Source of the DNA: an uncultured Bacilli bacterium
GTDB taxonomy: Bacteria; Bacillota_I; Bacilli_A; RF39; UBA660
Assembly: GCA_934153655.1 (NCBI GenBank)
Contig: CAKPFH010000013.1
Span: 1 to 29,032, forward strand
Length of the DNA: 29,032 bases
Direction: 5' to 3'
Below, piece after piece: positions 1 through 7,395 of the stretch. Numbering within the stretch: position 1 is the stretch's first letter; the number at the start of each line of letters is the position of its first letter. The notes under the pieces were generated by a model that did not search any database, had not been told where the DNA came from, and saw only the letters and a program-made list of their open reading frames with translations. The translations under genes and the position numbers were made by a program.

Positions 1-71
1 ACCCCCCCCCATGTAAAGTTTTGTAAAGTTGGAGTTTGATTAGTTGTAAAGTAATTATTTAGTTTATTCAT
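1..71 (-). CDS. Truncated 5' end of an unknown protein, entering a poly-G tract
   Basis: An open frame starts at an ATG at 71-69 and stays open for 23 codons to the left edge. It has an AAAGGAG ribosome-binding site at 81-87, nine bases from the start. The visible peptide begins MNKLNNYFTTNQTPTLQNF and then TWGG, with the glycines encoded by a run of nine G on this strand (plus-strand C at 2-10). The strong ribosome-binding site and the frame staying open through AT-rich DNA favour a real gene. I do not recognise the family. It lies downstream of fhs on the same strand. The G run could be a slippage site, or an assembly artefact at a contig edge. Confidence 0.5.
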   Translation of the reverse strand, partial: MNKLNNYFTTNQTPTLQNFTWGG

Positions 72-123
72 GAAAATCAACTCCTTTTTTATACATTTTA
101 ATTTGCAAATATTTTTAATGAAA

Positions 124-140
124 TCCTTATAAAATAAGGA
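124..140 (-). terminator. Candidate hairpin downstream of fhs
   Basis: TCCTTAT-AAA-ATAAGGA forms a perfect 7-bp stem about 80 bases past the fhs stop. On the minus strand it is followed only by ATTTCATT, so the T tail is poor. Flanking AATGAAAT/ATTTCATT sequence could extend the stem with a bulge. It may be a weak terminator or an operator-like dyad for the gene starting at 71. Confidence 0.3.
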
Positions 141-222
141 AAGTTGTTATTTCATTTGCGAATTATTATGTATTTTTTATAATTAAATTTTATCAAATAT
201 TTTCTTAATTTTCAAGTAGTTT

Positions 223-1881
223 TTAAAATAAACCACTTATTTTATAATTTTTAGAAATTTTCATTTTTAAATAAGCCGGATCTTTAGATAAACCTGGCAT
301 GGTTGTAATATTACCCATTAAAACAATGATAAAACCAGCACCTGATGCTAATCTTACATCTTGAACTGTCATAGTAAAGTCTTTAGGTGAACCAAGTATT
401 TTAGGATTATCAGTTAAAGAATATTGATTTTTAGCAATACAAACTGGTAAATTACTAAAATCATTCTTTGTAAATAATTCTATTTTTTCCTTAGCTTCAT
501 TACTTACAATAACATTTCCAGCATGATATATTTCTTTAGCAATTATGTTAATTTTATTAATAATTGTCTCATTAAAATTATATAAAGGTTTAAAATCAAC
601 TTGATTATTACATAGATTAACTATTTCTTTAGCAACTTCAATTGCTCCTTTTCCTCCATTTACATAACTAGTTGATACTTGAAATTTGCAACCTAATTCT
701 TGACAATGTTTTTTAACATAAGCAATTTCTAAATCGGTATCAGTTGTAAATTTGTTTAAACAAACTAAAATATTTTTAGTATATTTTTGCATATTTTTAA
801 TATGAGCATCTAGATTACATATTCCTTTTTCAAGAGCATCTAAGTCTTCTAAGCCAATTTTTTCTTTGGTAATTCCAGCATTATATTTGATACTTCTTAT
901 AGTTGAATTGATTACAATTACATTTGGTTTTAAATTAGCAAGTTGGCATTTAATATCTAAAAACTTTTCAGCTCCAAGGTCGGCTCCAAAACCTGCTTCC
1001 GTTATTACATAATCAGCAAGTTTTAAACCCATTTTAGTTGCTATTATACTATTACAACCATGAGCAATATTAGCAAAAGGTCCTCCATGAATTATAACAG
1101 GATTATTTTCTAACGTTTGAACTAAATTAGGTTTTAGGGCATCTTTAAGTAAAATTGCTAAAGCATCAACACATTTTAAATCTTTACAAAAAATCATTTT
1201 ACCTTTTTTATTATAACCAATTAAAATATTACCGAGTTTTTCTTTTAAATCAGGTAAATCTTTGGCTAAACATAAAATAGCCATTATTTCACTAGCAACT
1301 GTAATGTTATAATTATCTAATCTTTCTAAACCTTTATTATCATATTTTATTAAAACATTACGAAGAGCTCGATCATTTAAATCAACACATCTTTTAAATT
1401 CAATTCTATTTAAATCTAAATTAAGTTTATTACCTTGATAAATATGATTATCAATAATAGCTGCTAATAAATTATTACAAGCTTCAATTGCATGAATATC
1501 TCCTGTGAAGTGTAAATTAATATCTTCCATTGGTACTACTTGAGAATACCCACCACCTGTTGCTCCTCCTTTAATTCCAAATACAGGTCCTAAAGATGGT
1601 TCTCTTAAAACAGCTAAACTTTTATAACCAAGGTAAGACATAGCATCATCTATACCAATTGTCATAGTAGTTTTCCCTTCTCCATAAGGAGTTGGATTAG
1701 TACTAGTAATAAGTATTAATTTACCATTTGTTTTATCATTAAGTTTGTTTAAAATTTTTAAATCAATCTTAGCTTTATCAGTTCCATAGCATTCAAGATA
1801 TTTTTTTTCAATATCTAATTTCTTAGCAATTTTTAAAATATTTTCTTTTTTAGCTTTTCTATTTATTTCTATATCAGTCAT
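223..1881 (-). CDS. fhs: Formate-tetrahydrofolate ligase
   Basis: This enzyme joins formate to tetrahydrofolate using ATP, giving 10-formyl-THF for one-carbon metabolism in the cytoplasm. The protein is 552 residues, typical of the family. It carries the family's P-loop region near residues 62-72 (NPTPYGEGKTTMTIG), followed by the SLGPVFGIKGGATGGGYSQV block and the HGGPFANIAHGCNS block. I chose the ATG at 1881-1879 (MTDIEINRK) because GAGGAG lies just upstream. A longer in-frame start at 1920 would lie well inside the upstream gene. The start overlaps the DUF2130 stop by 8 bases (ATGACTGA), so the two are probably translationally coupled and share the promoter near 3161-3189. No other folate-pathway gene is next to it. 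Confidence 0.96.
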   Translation of the reverse strand: MTDIEINRKAKKENILKIAKKLDIEKKYLECYGTDKAKIDLKILNKLNDKTNGKLILITSTNPTPYGEGKTTMTIGIDDAMSYLGYKSLAVLREPSLGPVFGIKGGATGGGYSQVVPMEDINLHFTGDIHAIEACNNLLAAIIDNHIYQGNKLNLDLNRIEFKRCVDLNDRALRNVLIKYDNKGLERLDNYNITVASEIMAILCLAKDLPDLKEKLGNILIGYNKKGKMIFCKDLKCVDALAILLKDALKPNLVQTLENNPVIIHGGPFANIAHGCNSIIATKMGLKLADYVITEAGFGADLGAEKFLDIKCQLANLKPNVIVINSTIRSIKYNAGITKEKIGLEDLDALEKGICNLDAHIKNMQKYTKNILVCLNKFTTDTDLEIAYVKKHCQELGCKFQVSTSYVNGGKGAIEVAKEIVNLCNNQVDFKPLYNFNETIINKINIIAKEIYHAGNVIVSNEAKEKIELFTKNDFSNLPVCIAKNQYSLTDNPKILGSPKDFTMTVQDVRLASGAGFIIVLMGNITTMPGLSKDPAYLKMKISKNYKISGLF

Positions 1882-3139
1882 TTTTAATCTCCTCAAACAT
1901 TCTTTCAACACTTTTAGCATTATTACATAATTTTTTAATCGTTAAATCTTCCGCTTTATTATTAGCAATTCTTAAATTGTTTTCACTTGATAACAAAGCT
2001 TCTTTCGTCTTTTGTAAATGATCAATTGTTTTATCAATTTCTTCAATAGCTTTTTTAAATTTATCTGATGCTAAACGATAATTTCTTGCAAATCCTTCTT
2101 TAAAAGCATTCATATTATTTTCAAAATTAGATATATCAATATTTTGATTTTTCAACTCTTCTAATTCTAACTTATAATTTAAAGCATTCATTCCTGCTCC
2201 TCTTATTAAAGTAATAATAGGTATAAAAAACTGAGGACGAATTACATACATTTTAGGATATCTATAACTAACATCAGTTATTCCTGTATTATAATAATCA
2301 TTATCAATTTCAAGAAGTGAAACTAAAACAGCATACTCACAATTTTTTTCTTTTCTATCTTTATCAAGTTCTTTAAAGAAATCTTCATTTTTATGTTTAG
2401 TAGTTGTTTTATCATCTTCATTTTTCATTTCAAACATAATTGAAACAAATTCTTGATTATTATGATAATCACGAAAAATAAAGTCTCCTTTAGAACCAGT
2501 TTTAATATCATTATCTTTTTCAAAATAAGCATCCTTAAAAAGTGGTCTTAACTTATTAAATTCTTCTTGACAATGTTTTTCAAGACTTTCTCCAATCATT
2601 TTAGTTGATTGTCTAGCTTTTAAATCTTTATAGTAATCAATTATTTCATCTTTACTTTTTAATTTATTTTCATAAACTTCTTTTATATTTTGTTCTTTAA
2701 TTTTATATTCTTTAGTTTCTATTTCTAATTTACTTTTAAGTTCATTTAAATTATTTTTATTTTCCATTTCTTTTAATTTTAAAGAATTTTCTAAATCAAC
2801 TACTTTTAAATTTAATTCATTATATTTTTCTTGATAAATAGTTTCTAAATCTTTTTTAGTACTATCTATTCTTTCTTGTTTATCTTTTTCAATATTTTCT
2901 AATTTATTTGTTAATTTTGATATTTCTAATTCTTTTTCTTGTAATTTATTATTAAATTCTTTTTCTAAAGTTATTTCTTGTAATTTAATAGCATTTTTTT
3001 GTTCATTTAAAAGTATTTGTTCTCTTTTTTCTAGTTCTTGATTAAATTCTTTAGTTTTTATTTGTTTAATAATAGAATCATAGTAAGATTCATCTATTTG
3101 AAAAGTTGTTCCACATTTTGGACATTTTATTTCATTCAT
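1874..3139 (-). CDS. DUF2130 domain protein with zinc-ribbon-like start and long coiled coil
   Basis: The protein is 421 residues. It opens with CPKCGTTF, a single CxxC pair resembling half a zinc ribbon. A long Lys/Glu-rich coiled coil follows at about residues 30-175. The C-terminal half is a compact domain with FEMKNEDD and HKNEDFFKELDKDR, matching my recollection of the DUF2130 family, which is sometimes compared with RmuC-like nucleases. Its function is not established. It is first in a two-gene operon and overlaps fhs by 8 bases, with the fhs ribosome-binding site inside its last codons. It ends in TGA. The start follows an AAAGGAG site. The family call is fairly secure; a nuclease role would be speculation. 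Confidence 0.8.
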   Translation of the reverse strand: MNEIKCPKCGTTFQIDESYYDSIIKQIKTKEFNQELEKREQILLNEQKNAIKLQEITLEKEFNNKLQEKELEISKLTNKLENIEKDKQERIDSTKKDLETIYQEKYNELNLKVVDLENSLKLKEMENKNNLNELKSKLEIETKEYKIKEQNIKEVYENKLKSKDEIIDYYKDLKARQSTKMIGESLEKHCQEEFNKLRPLFKDAYFEKDNDIKTGSKGDFIFRDYHNNQEFVSIMFEMKNEDDKTTTKHKNEDFFKELDKDRKEKNCEYAVLVSLLEIDNDYYNTGITDVSYRYPKMYVIRPQFFIPIITLIRGAGMNALNYKLELEELKNQNIDISNFENNMNAFKEGFARNYRLASDKFKKAIEEIDKTIDHLQKTKEALLSSENNLRIANNKAEDLTIKKLCNNAKSVERMFEEIKND

Positions 3140-3160
3140 TTTATGTCTCCTTTTATTCCT

Positions 3161-3189
3161 ATTTTACTTGGATTGATTAGAAAATGCAA
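3161..3189 (-). promoter_or_regulatory. Probable promoter of the DUF2130-fhs operon
   Basis: Minus strand TTGCAT, 17-base spacer, TAAAAT. The -10 matches 5 of 6 consensus bases; the -35 keeps only TTG. It lies between the dcw terminator and the DUF2130 start. Confidence 0.5.
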
Positions 3190-3195
3190 GAAAAA

Positions 3196-3221
3196 AAGTA
3201 AATTATTCTGCTAATTTACTT
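3196..3221 (-). terminator. Terminator of the dcw operon, overlapping the pbp stop codon
   Basis: Perfect 10-bp stem (AAGTAAATTA/TAATTTACTT) with a 6-base loop. On the minus strand it is followed by seven T (plus-strand A at 3191-3197). The pbp TAA (3205-3203) is inside the stem. Confidence 0.9.
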
Positions 3222-5302
3222 TCTAAAGTTATTTCTATTTTTAAATCCTTGGTTATTTTTGTATTTTCAGGAATATTTTGTTTAACAACATAACCATGTC
3301 CTTTTATAGTATATGAAACATTTAAAAGAGTTAGAAGTGTTTCAACATCACTTTTAGAATAACCTGTTAAGTTTGGTAAAGTGTAATCGGTACTATTAGT
3401 AAGTAAAAATACTTTATCAGCTGAGGTTATAGTTTTATTTAAAGGGTACTGGTTAATTATAGTTCTGCCTGATCCTATAATAATAGGAGTTATTTTATTC
3501 TCTTTTAAGGAAGCAACTACTTGATCTAAATCTTGATTTAAATAATTATTTATAGTTGATACATGTTCAGTTGTAGTTTCTTGTTCTTTATATATATTAT
3601 AGTATTTACTAATATTTTTAACAATGTCTTTAACAGGTTCTGATAATACTTTAACGTTTTCTGGTCTTTTAGCTGCTCCATAGATTATAATTTCTGAATC
3701 ATCTTTTGGAAACATTAAAGATATACTTCTTATAATGTCTCGATCTCCGGTTAAATAACCTTTACCGTTTGTACTTGCTATTTGAGCTGTTCCGGTTTTA
3801 CCAATTAAATCATACCCTTCTATATAATAAGCATGAGCTGCCCCATCCGGATCGTTTACTGTATGCCACATCAAATTTTTAATATAGGAAATGGTTTCAG
3901 AACTTGCAACATTAGCATGAACTGTTCTTTTGTTTTCAGTTGTTTCACTATCACTTACTATTTTTTTAACTATATATGGTTTTAATAATTCTCCATCATT
4001 AGCAATTGAGGTTAAAGCTTTAATATGTTGAATAGGTGTCGTTGTAATACCTTGTCCAAAGGCAGCATTAAACACTTCAGTTTCATATTTAAAATTAATT
4101 TTACCACTGCCTTCATTTGGTAAACAAATATCTGTTTTAGAACCAAAGCCTAGTTTCTTTAAATAATTTTTTAAAATAGTTGCATCTAAATATTTATCCA
4201 TCATATTAACAACACCTGTGTTGCTTGAATAAATAAAGCCCTTATCATAGGTAATTCTTCCCCACCCTACTTTATTCCAGTCTCGAATAATGGTTTTATC
4301 TTTAGTTTCAAATGAACCTGACATATAAGTATCATTTCCTTTATAAACTCCTGCTTCAAGAGCTGCCATATAGGTATATATTTTCATAGTACTACCTGGT
4401 TCAAAGGAAGTAATATTACTATCTAAATAATTTTTAATATCTAAAATATTAGGATCAAAACTAGGTGTTGTTGCATAACCTAAAATCTCTCCAGTTTTAG
4501 CATTTGCAACGATTAAATCAATTTCATCAAATTCATATTTTGAACTAACATTATTTAAAGCTTCTTCTAAAAAGAATTGAATATTATTATCAATAGTTAA
4601 ATAAATATCAGATCCATCAACTTTAGCTTCTGTTACTTCTTTTGTTCCAGCTATTTTATAACCTTTTAAATCCTTTTGATAAACAGTTTTACCATTCACT
4701 CCAGTTAATTCTTTGTTATAATACTTTTCAATTCCAAGTTCTCCTGTCATCTTACCATTTTCATCTTGTTTAGCATAACCAATTAAATAAGATAAAAATT
4801 TTCCATATGGATAATATCTTTTAGTTGTTTCAATAAAATCAAGACCAGGTAAATTAGTTGCTAAAATTGTATCTTTTTCAATTTCATTTAAACCTTTTCC
4901 TTTAACTCCAAACTCAGTTTGATAAGTATTTTCTTTATTTAAATAAGATAGAATTGTTTCTTTATCCATATTTAAAATAGCTGATAAAACTAAAGCTGTT
5001 TTTTCTTTATCAACAACATGTTGAGGTTTTTCAGGATCTGTCGTTCTTTTAGGATCTAGATAAGCAATTAAAGTATAACTGGCAACATCTTGAGCCAAAA
5101 CATCACCTGAAGAATCAAAAATAGTACCACGATTAGCTTTTAAAATAATTTCTTTGGTAGTTCTTTTAGATGCTAAAGATTGAATATCAATATTATCAAT
5201 TTTTTTAGTTAAAGCAATATAAGATACTCTTGTAATTATAATCAAAAATAAAAAAAAGACAATAATTAAAACAACATTACTTACTTTAACATTATGTTCC
5301 AT
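3203..5302 (-). CDS. Class B penicillin-binding protein with two PASTA domains (PBP2/SpoVD type)
   Basis: This is a septal or spore-cortex peptidoglycan transpeptidase on the outside of the membrane. An N-terminal membrane anchor (about residues 8-30) is followed by a dimerisation domain with RGTIFDSSG. The transpeptidase domain has the three active-site motifs: STMK (nucleophile S304), SSN (359-361) and KTGT (502-505). The C terminus (about 575-697) holds two PASTA-like repeats, as in Bacillus PbpB and SpoVD. Length is 699 residues. The start has AGGAGG upstream. It is last in mraZ-rsmH-ftsL-pbp and starts 8 bases after ftsL ends, so a vegetative septal role (pbpB/ftsI) is most likely. Sequence alone does not separate PbpB from SpoVD, so no symbol is given. 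Confidence 0.93.
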   Translation of the reverse strand: MEHNVKVSNVVLIIVFFLFLIIITRVSYIALTKKIDNIDIQSLASKRTTKEIILKANRGTIFDSSGDVLAQDVASYTLIAYLDPKRTTDPEKPQHVVDKEKTALVLSAILNMDKETILSYLNKENTYQTEFGVKGKGLNEIEKDTILATNLPGLDFIETTKRYYPYGKFLSYLIGYAKQDENGKMTGELGIEKYYNKELTGVNGKTVYQKDLKGYKIAGTKEVTEAKVDGSDIYLTIDNNIQFFLEEALNNVSSKYEFDEIDLIVANAKTGEILGYATTPSFDPNILDIKNYLDSNITSFEPGSTMKIYTYMAALEAGVYKGNDTYMSGSFETKDKTIIRDWNKVGWGRITYDKGFIYSSNTGVVNMMDKYLDATILKNYLKKLGFGSKTDICLPNEGSGKINFKYETEVFNAAFGQGITTTPIQHIKALTSIANDGELLKPYIVKKIVSDSETTENKRTVHANVASSETISYIKNLMWHTVNDPDGAAHAYYIEGYDLIGKTGTAQIASTNGKGYLTGDRDIIRSISLMFPKDDSEIIIYGAAKRPENVKVLSEPVKDIVKNISKYYNIYKEQETTTEHVSTINNYLNQDLDQVVASLKENKITPIIIGSGRTIINQYPLNKTITSADKVFLLTNSTDYTLPNLTGYSKSDVETLLTLLNVSYTIKGHGYVVKQNIPENTKITKDLKIEITLESKLAE

Positions 5303-5310
5303 ATTGCCTC

Positions 5311-5598
5311 CTAATCTATATTTTTAATTTTATCATTATTATAAACTAATCCTTCATCTTTAATAACTTTTTGAATATTTTCTAAGCTGGCAAGTTCATT
5401 TATTTTCATTTCTAAACTTTCATTTTCTTTTTCTTGATTTTTAATTTCTTTTTTAAGTTTTTCTACTTCATAATTAATTTCAGATAAAGTAGACTTTGAA
5501 AAGACAATAACAACAGGAGAACCAATTAATAATAAACAAGAAATAGTATATAAAACTTTTTCAAATTTAGAAATTTTAACTTTTTTCTTTTTTTTCAT
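5311..5598 (-). CDS. ftsL: FtsL-like septum protein
   Basis: This is a small bitopic protein of 95 residues. It has a very basic cytoplasmic start (MKKKKKVKISK), one membrane helix at about residues 13-34, and an extracellular heptad-like coiled coil at about 38-70. That is the architecture of FtsL/DivIC proteins, which hold the divisome together with septal PBP. FtsL sequences are poorly conserved, so the call rests on architecture and on position between rsmH and the class B PBP, where ftsL sits in Firmicutes. Its ATG shares one base with the rsmH stop (TAATG), with AAAGGA upstream inside rsmH, so translation is coupled. Confidence 0.82.
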   Translation of the reverse strand: MKKKKKVKISKFEKVLYTISCLLLIGSPVVIVFSKSTLSEINYEVEKLKKEIKNQEKENESLEMKINELASLENIQKVIKDEGLVYNNDKIKNID

Positions 5599-6521
5599 TA
5601 TTTAATCCTTTCAATTATTCTTAATTTACTTGAATGGCTACGATTATTTTCTTGTAATTCCAAGTCAGATGGAACAATTACTTTTTCAGTTATTAATTTA
5701 AAACTAGGTAAATATTCTTCTGGTATAACTGGTAAATTATTAACAACTTTATCAACACTTGTTAATTCCTTAAAAAGATTTTTAACAATTCTATCTTCTA
5801 GAGAATGGAAAGTTATTACCAAAACTCTTCCTCCTACATTTAACATTGATAAACTTTTTCTTAAGCTACTATCTAAAATATCTAATTCATGATTTACTTC
5901 AATACGAATAGCTTGAAAAGTTTTTTTAGCAGGATGCTTATTAATTGTATCTTTATATGGCATACTATGTTTTATAATATCAACTAATTCAAAAGTTGTT
6001 GTAATTGGTTTTAGATTTCTTTCTTTAACAATATTTCTTGCAATTGACTTAGCGTGTTTTTCTTCTCCGTAAGTAGAAATAATTCTACATAAGTCTTTTT
6101 CAGAGTATGTATTAACTACATCATAAGCAGATAGTGGATTATCTAAATCCATTCGCATATCTAGGCGACTATCATAGTGATAACTAAAACCTCTTTCTTT
6201 GGTATCTAATTGTGGAGATGAAACTCCAAGATCAAATAATACTCCATCTACTTTAAAAACTTTTCTTTTTTCAAGTTCTTCTTTTATATATAAAAAATTA
6301 CTTTTGATAATAAGAAAATTACTTCCTATATTAGAAAGTTTTTCTTTGCTATAATTAATAGCATTAATATCTTGATCAAAGGCGAATATAAAACCCCTTT
6401 TTACTCGCTTTAAAATTTCACTGGTATGACCAGCATAGCCTAATGTTGCATCTACATATGTTCCCGTATCTTTCAAATTAAGTCCTTCAATTACTTCTTT
6501 TAACATAACACTATAATGCAT
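5598..6521 (-). CDS. rsmH: 16S rRNA (cytosine-1402-N4)-methyltransferase
   Basis: This SAM-dependent enzyme methylates C1402 in the decoding centre of 16S rRNA. The 307-residue length and motifs fit RsmH (MraW): HYSVMLKEVIEGL at the start, VDATLGYAGHTSEIL (SAM-binding motif I), FDLGVSSPQLD, RGFSY and LDMRMD in the middle, then FQAIRIEVNHEL and ITFHSLEDRIVK. The Cys or Gly often seen in the GxGGH block is replaced here by YAGH. The start has AGGAGG about 6 bases upstream. It lies 8 bases after mraZ, the usual dcw order. Confidence 0.96.
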   Translation of the reverse strand: MHYSVMLKEVIEGLNLKDTGTYVDATLGYAGHTSEILKRVKRGFIFAFDQDINAINYSKEKLSNIGSNFLIIKSNFLYIKEELEKRKVFKVDGVLFDLGVSSPQLDTKERGFSYHYDSRLDMRMDLDNPLSAYDVVNTYSEKDLCRIISTYGEEKHAKSIARNIVKERNLKPITTTFELVDIIKHSMPYKDTINKHPAKKTFQAIRIEVNHELDILDSSLRKSLSMLNVGGRVLVITFHSLEDRIVKNLFKELTSVDKVVNNLPVIPEEYLPSFKLITEKVIVPSDLELQENNRSHSSKLRIIERIK

Positions 6522-6529
6522 AAAACCTC

Positions 6530-6958
6530 CTAATTTGAATTAAATAAATCACAAGAAATTTCTGATAAACTAGTAAAATTATCTTGCATAAATTTTTCCC
6601 AAGCATCATCTGACCATATTTCAACATGATCACTTGCTCCTATTATAACACATTCTTTTTCAAGTTTAGCAAATTCTTGTAAAAATAATGGTATAATTAT
6701 TCTTCCTTGTTTATCGAATTCCAAAGTCAAAGCACCAGAAAGCAAAAATCTTATGAAGTTACGGCTATCTTTTTTTGTAAATGCTAGAGCATCAATTTTA
6801 CTAATTAAATTATTCCAAGTCGAAACCGGATACAAAAATAAACTATTATCAAGTCCTCTAGTTAGAATAACTTCCATTCCTAAAGAACTTCTTAATTTAC
6901 TAGGAATTACTAATCTACCTTTATTATCAAGGTTATTATGATATTCTCCCATTAACAT
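6530..6958 (-). CDS. mraZ: Transcriptional regulator MraZ
   Basis: MraZ is a small ring-forming DNA-binding protein that represses its own dcw operon. The protein is 142 residues with two AbrB-like repeats: GEYHNNLDNKGRLVIPSKLR (about 4-23) and LEFDKQGRIIIPLFL (about 79-93). Both keep the family DxxGR core. The start is supported by a GTGGTGA site 7 bases upstream, which overlaps the MraZ-box-like repeats. It is first in the four-gene operon; rsmH begins 8 bases after its end. Confidence 0.95.
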   Translation of the reverse strand: MLMGEYHNNLDNKGRLVIPSKLRSSLGMEVILTRGLDNSLFLYPVSTWNNLISKIDALAFTKKDSRNFIRFLLSGALTLEFDKQGRIIIPLFLQEFAKLEKECVIIGASDHVEIWSDDAWEKFMQDNFTSLSEISCDLFNSN

Positions 6959-6965
6959 AAAAATT

Positions 6966-6993
6966 CACCACTTTTCCCCACAAAATGCCTAAC
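6966..6993 (-). promoter_or_regulatory. MraZ-box-like tandem repeats in the mraZ leader
   Basis: Read on the minus strand, TTTTGTGG and AAAAGTGG lie exactly 10 bases apart, with a weaker copy (ending TAGG) 10 bases further upstream. MraZ is known to bind short TGGG-like repeats at 10-base period (AAAGTG-like in Mollicutes). The repeats lie between the -10 and the start codon and overlap the ribosome-binding site, which suits autorepression. Confidence 0.65.
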
Positions 6994-7002
6994 TTCAAGA
7001 TA

Positions 7003-7031
7003 ATTATAGTAAAAAATAAGAAATTTGTAAA
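7003..7031 (-). promoter_or_regulatory. Sigma-A promoter of the mraZ operon
   Basis: Minus strand TTTACA, 17-base spacer, TATAAT: 5 of 6 and 6 of 6 matches. Transcription would start about 35-40 bases before the mraZ ATG. Confidence 0.85.
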
Positions 7032-7058
7032 TAAAATAAGAAAACTTCGAAAATATTT

Positions 7059-7088
7059 TACATAAAAAATGTAAAAAACAACATAATA
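7059..7088 (+). promoter_or_regulatory. Sigma-G-like forespore promoter of sspI
   Basis: TACATA at 7059-7064 and CATAATA at 7082-7088 with a 17-base spacer. The Bacillus sigma-G consensus is about TGHATR and CATNHTA; the -35 matches 5 of 6 and the -10 all 7. Bacillus sspI is known to be transcribed by forespore polymerase. An inverted repeat TTTACAT-A5-ATGTAAA overlaps the -35. Confidence 0.6.
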
Positions 7089-7106
7089 TATATGAAAGGA
7101 TGAAAT

Positions 7107-7328
7107 ATGAACGATATTAAAATAAGAGATTATATTATTAATAATTTTAAAAACGATGATGAAGAAACAATTAAAAGAGCAATAGATGAAAGTATTAAAG
7201 AAGGAGACGAAGTAACCTTGCCTGGTATGGGGGTATTCTTTGAAATAATCTGGCAAGATGCAAGTGATGAGGAACGAAAAAGAATATTAACTACTTTAAA
7301 GAATAGATTTCAAAAAAAGTCTAATTAA
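7107..7328 (+). CDS. sspI: Small acid-soluble spore protein, SspI family
   Basis: SspI is a minor small acid-soluble protein made in the developing spore; its exact task is unclear. The 73-residue product matches the family along its length. The diagnostic block is the run GDEVTLPGMGVFFEIIWQ at about residues 33-50, followed by a short helix with DEERKRILTTLKN. This closely resembles the LPGLGVLFEVIW block of Bacillus SspI (recalled, about 71 residues). AAAGGATG lies 6 bases before the ATG. The gene stands alone, divergent from mraZ, with a sigma-G-like promoter and its own terminator. It is the only clear sporulation gene in the window. Confidence 0.88.
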   Translation: MNDIKIRDYIINNFKNDDEETIKRAIDESIKEGDEVTLPGMGVFFEIIWQDASDEERKRILTTLKNRFQKKSN

Positions 7329-7338
7329 AATTAAAAAA

Positions 7339-7366
7339 AATAACTTAGATTAAATTCTAAATTATT
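7339..7366. terminator. Bidirectional terminator between sspI and lysS
   Basis: AATAACTTAGA (7339-7349) pairs with TCTAAATTATT (7356-7366) around a 6-base loop, with one C-A mismatch on plus and a G-U pair on minus. Plus strand continues TTTTTT and minus strand continues TTTTTTTT, so both convergent genes are served. Confidence 0.85.
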
Positions 7367-7395
7367 TTTTATTTTTCTCTATTATTTTATTCTTC

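Noticed and set aside
6753..6941. Plus-strand open frame of 62 codons within mraZ
   Set aside because: It lies wholly opposite a confidently assigned gene, has no ribosome-binding site and no family resemblance.
7058..7076. TTTACAT-A5-ATGTAAA upstream of sspI as a BceR site
   Set aside because: The spacing between half-sites is 7, not 4, and the sigma-G-like -35 explains part of it; chance is likely in such AT-rich DNA.
6936..7256. Minus-strand open frame of 106 codons across the mraZ promoter and sspI
   Set aside because: It crosses two promoters and the real sspI frame; its Phe/Ile-rich product is the reverse shadow of an AT-rich region.
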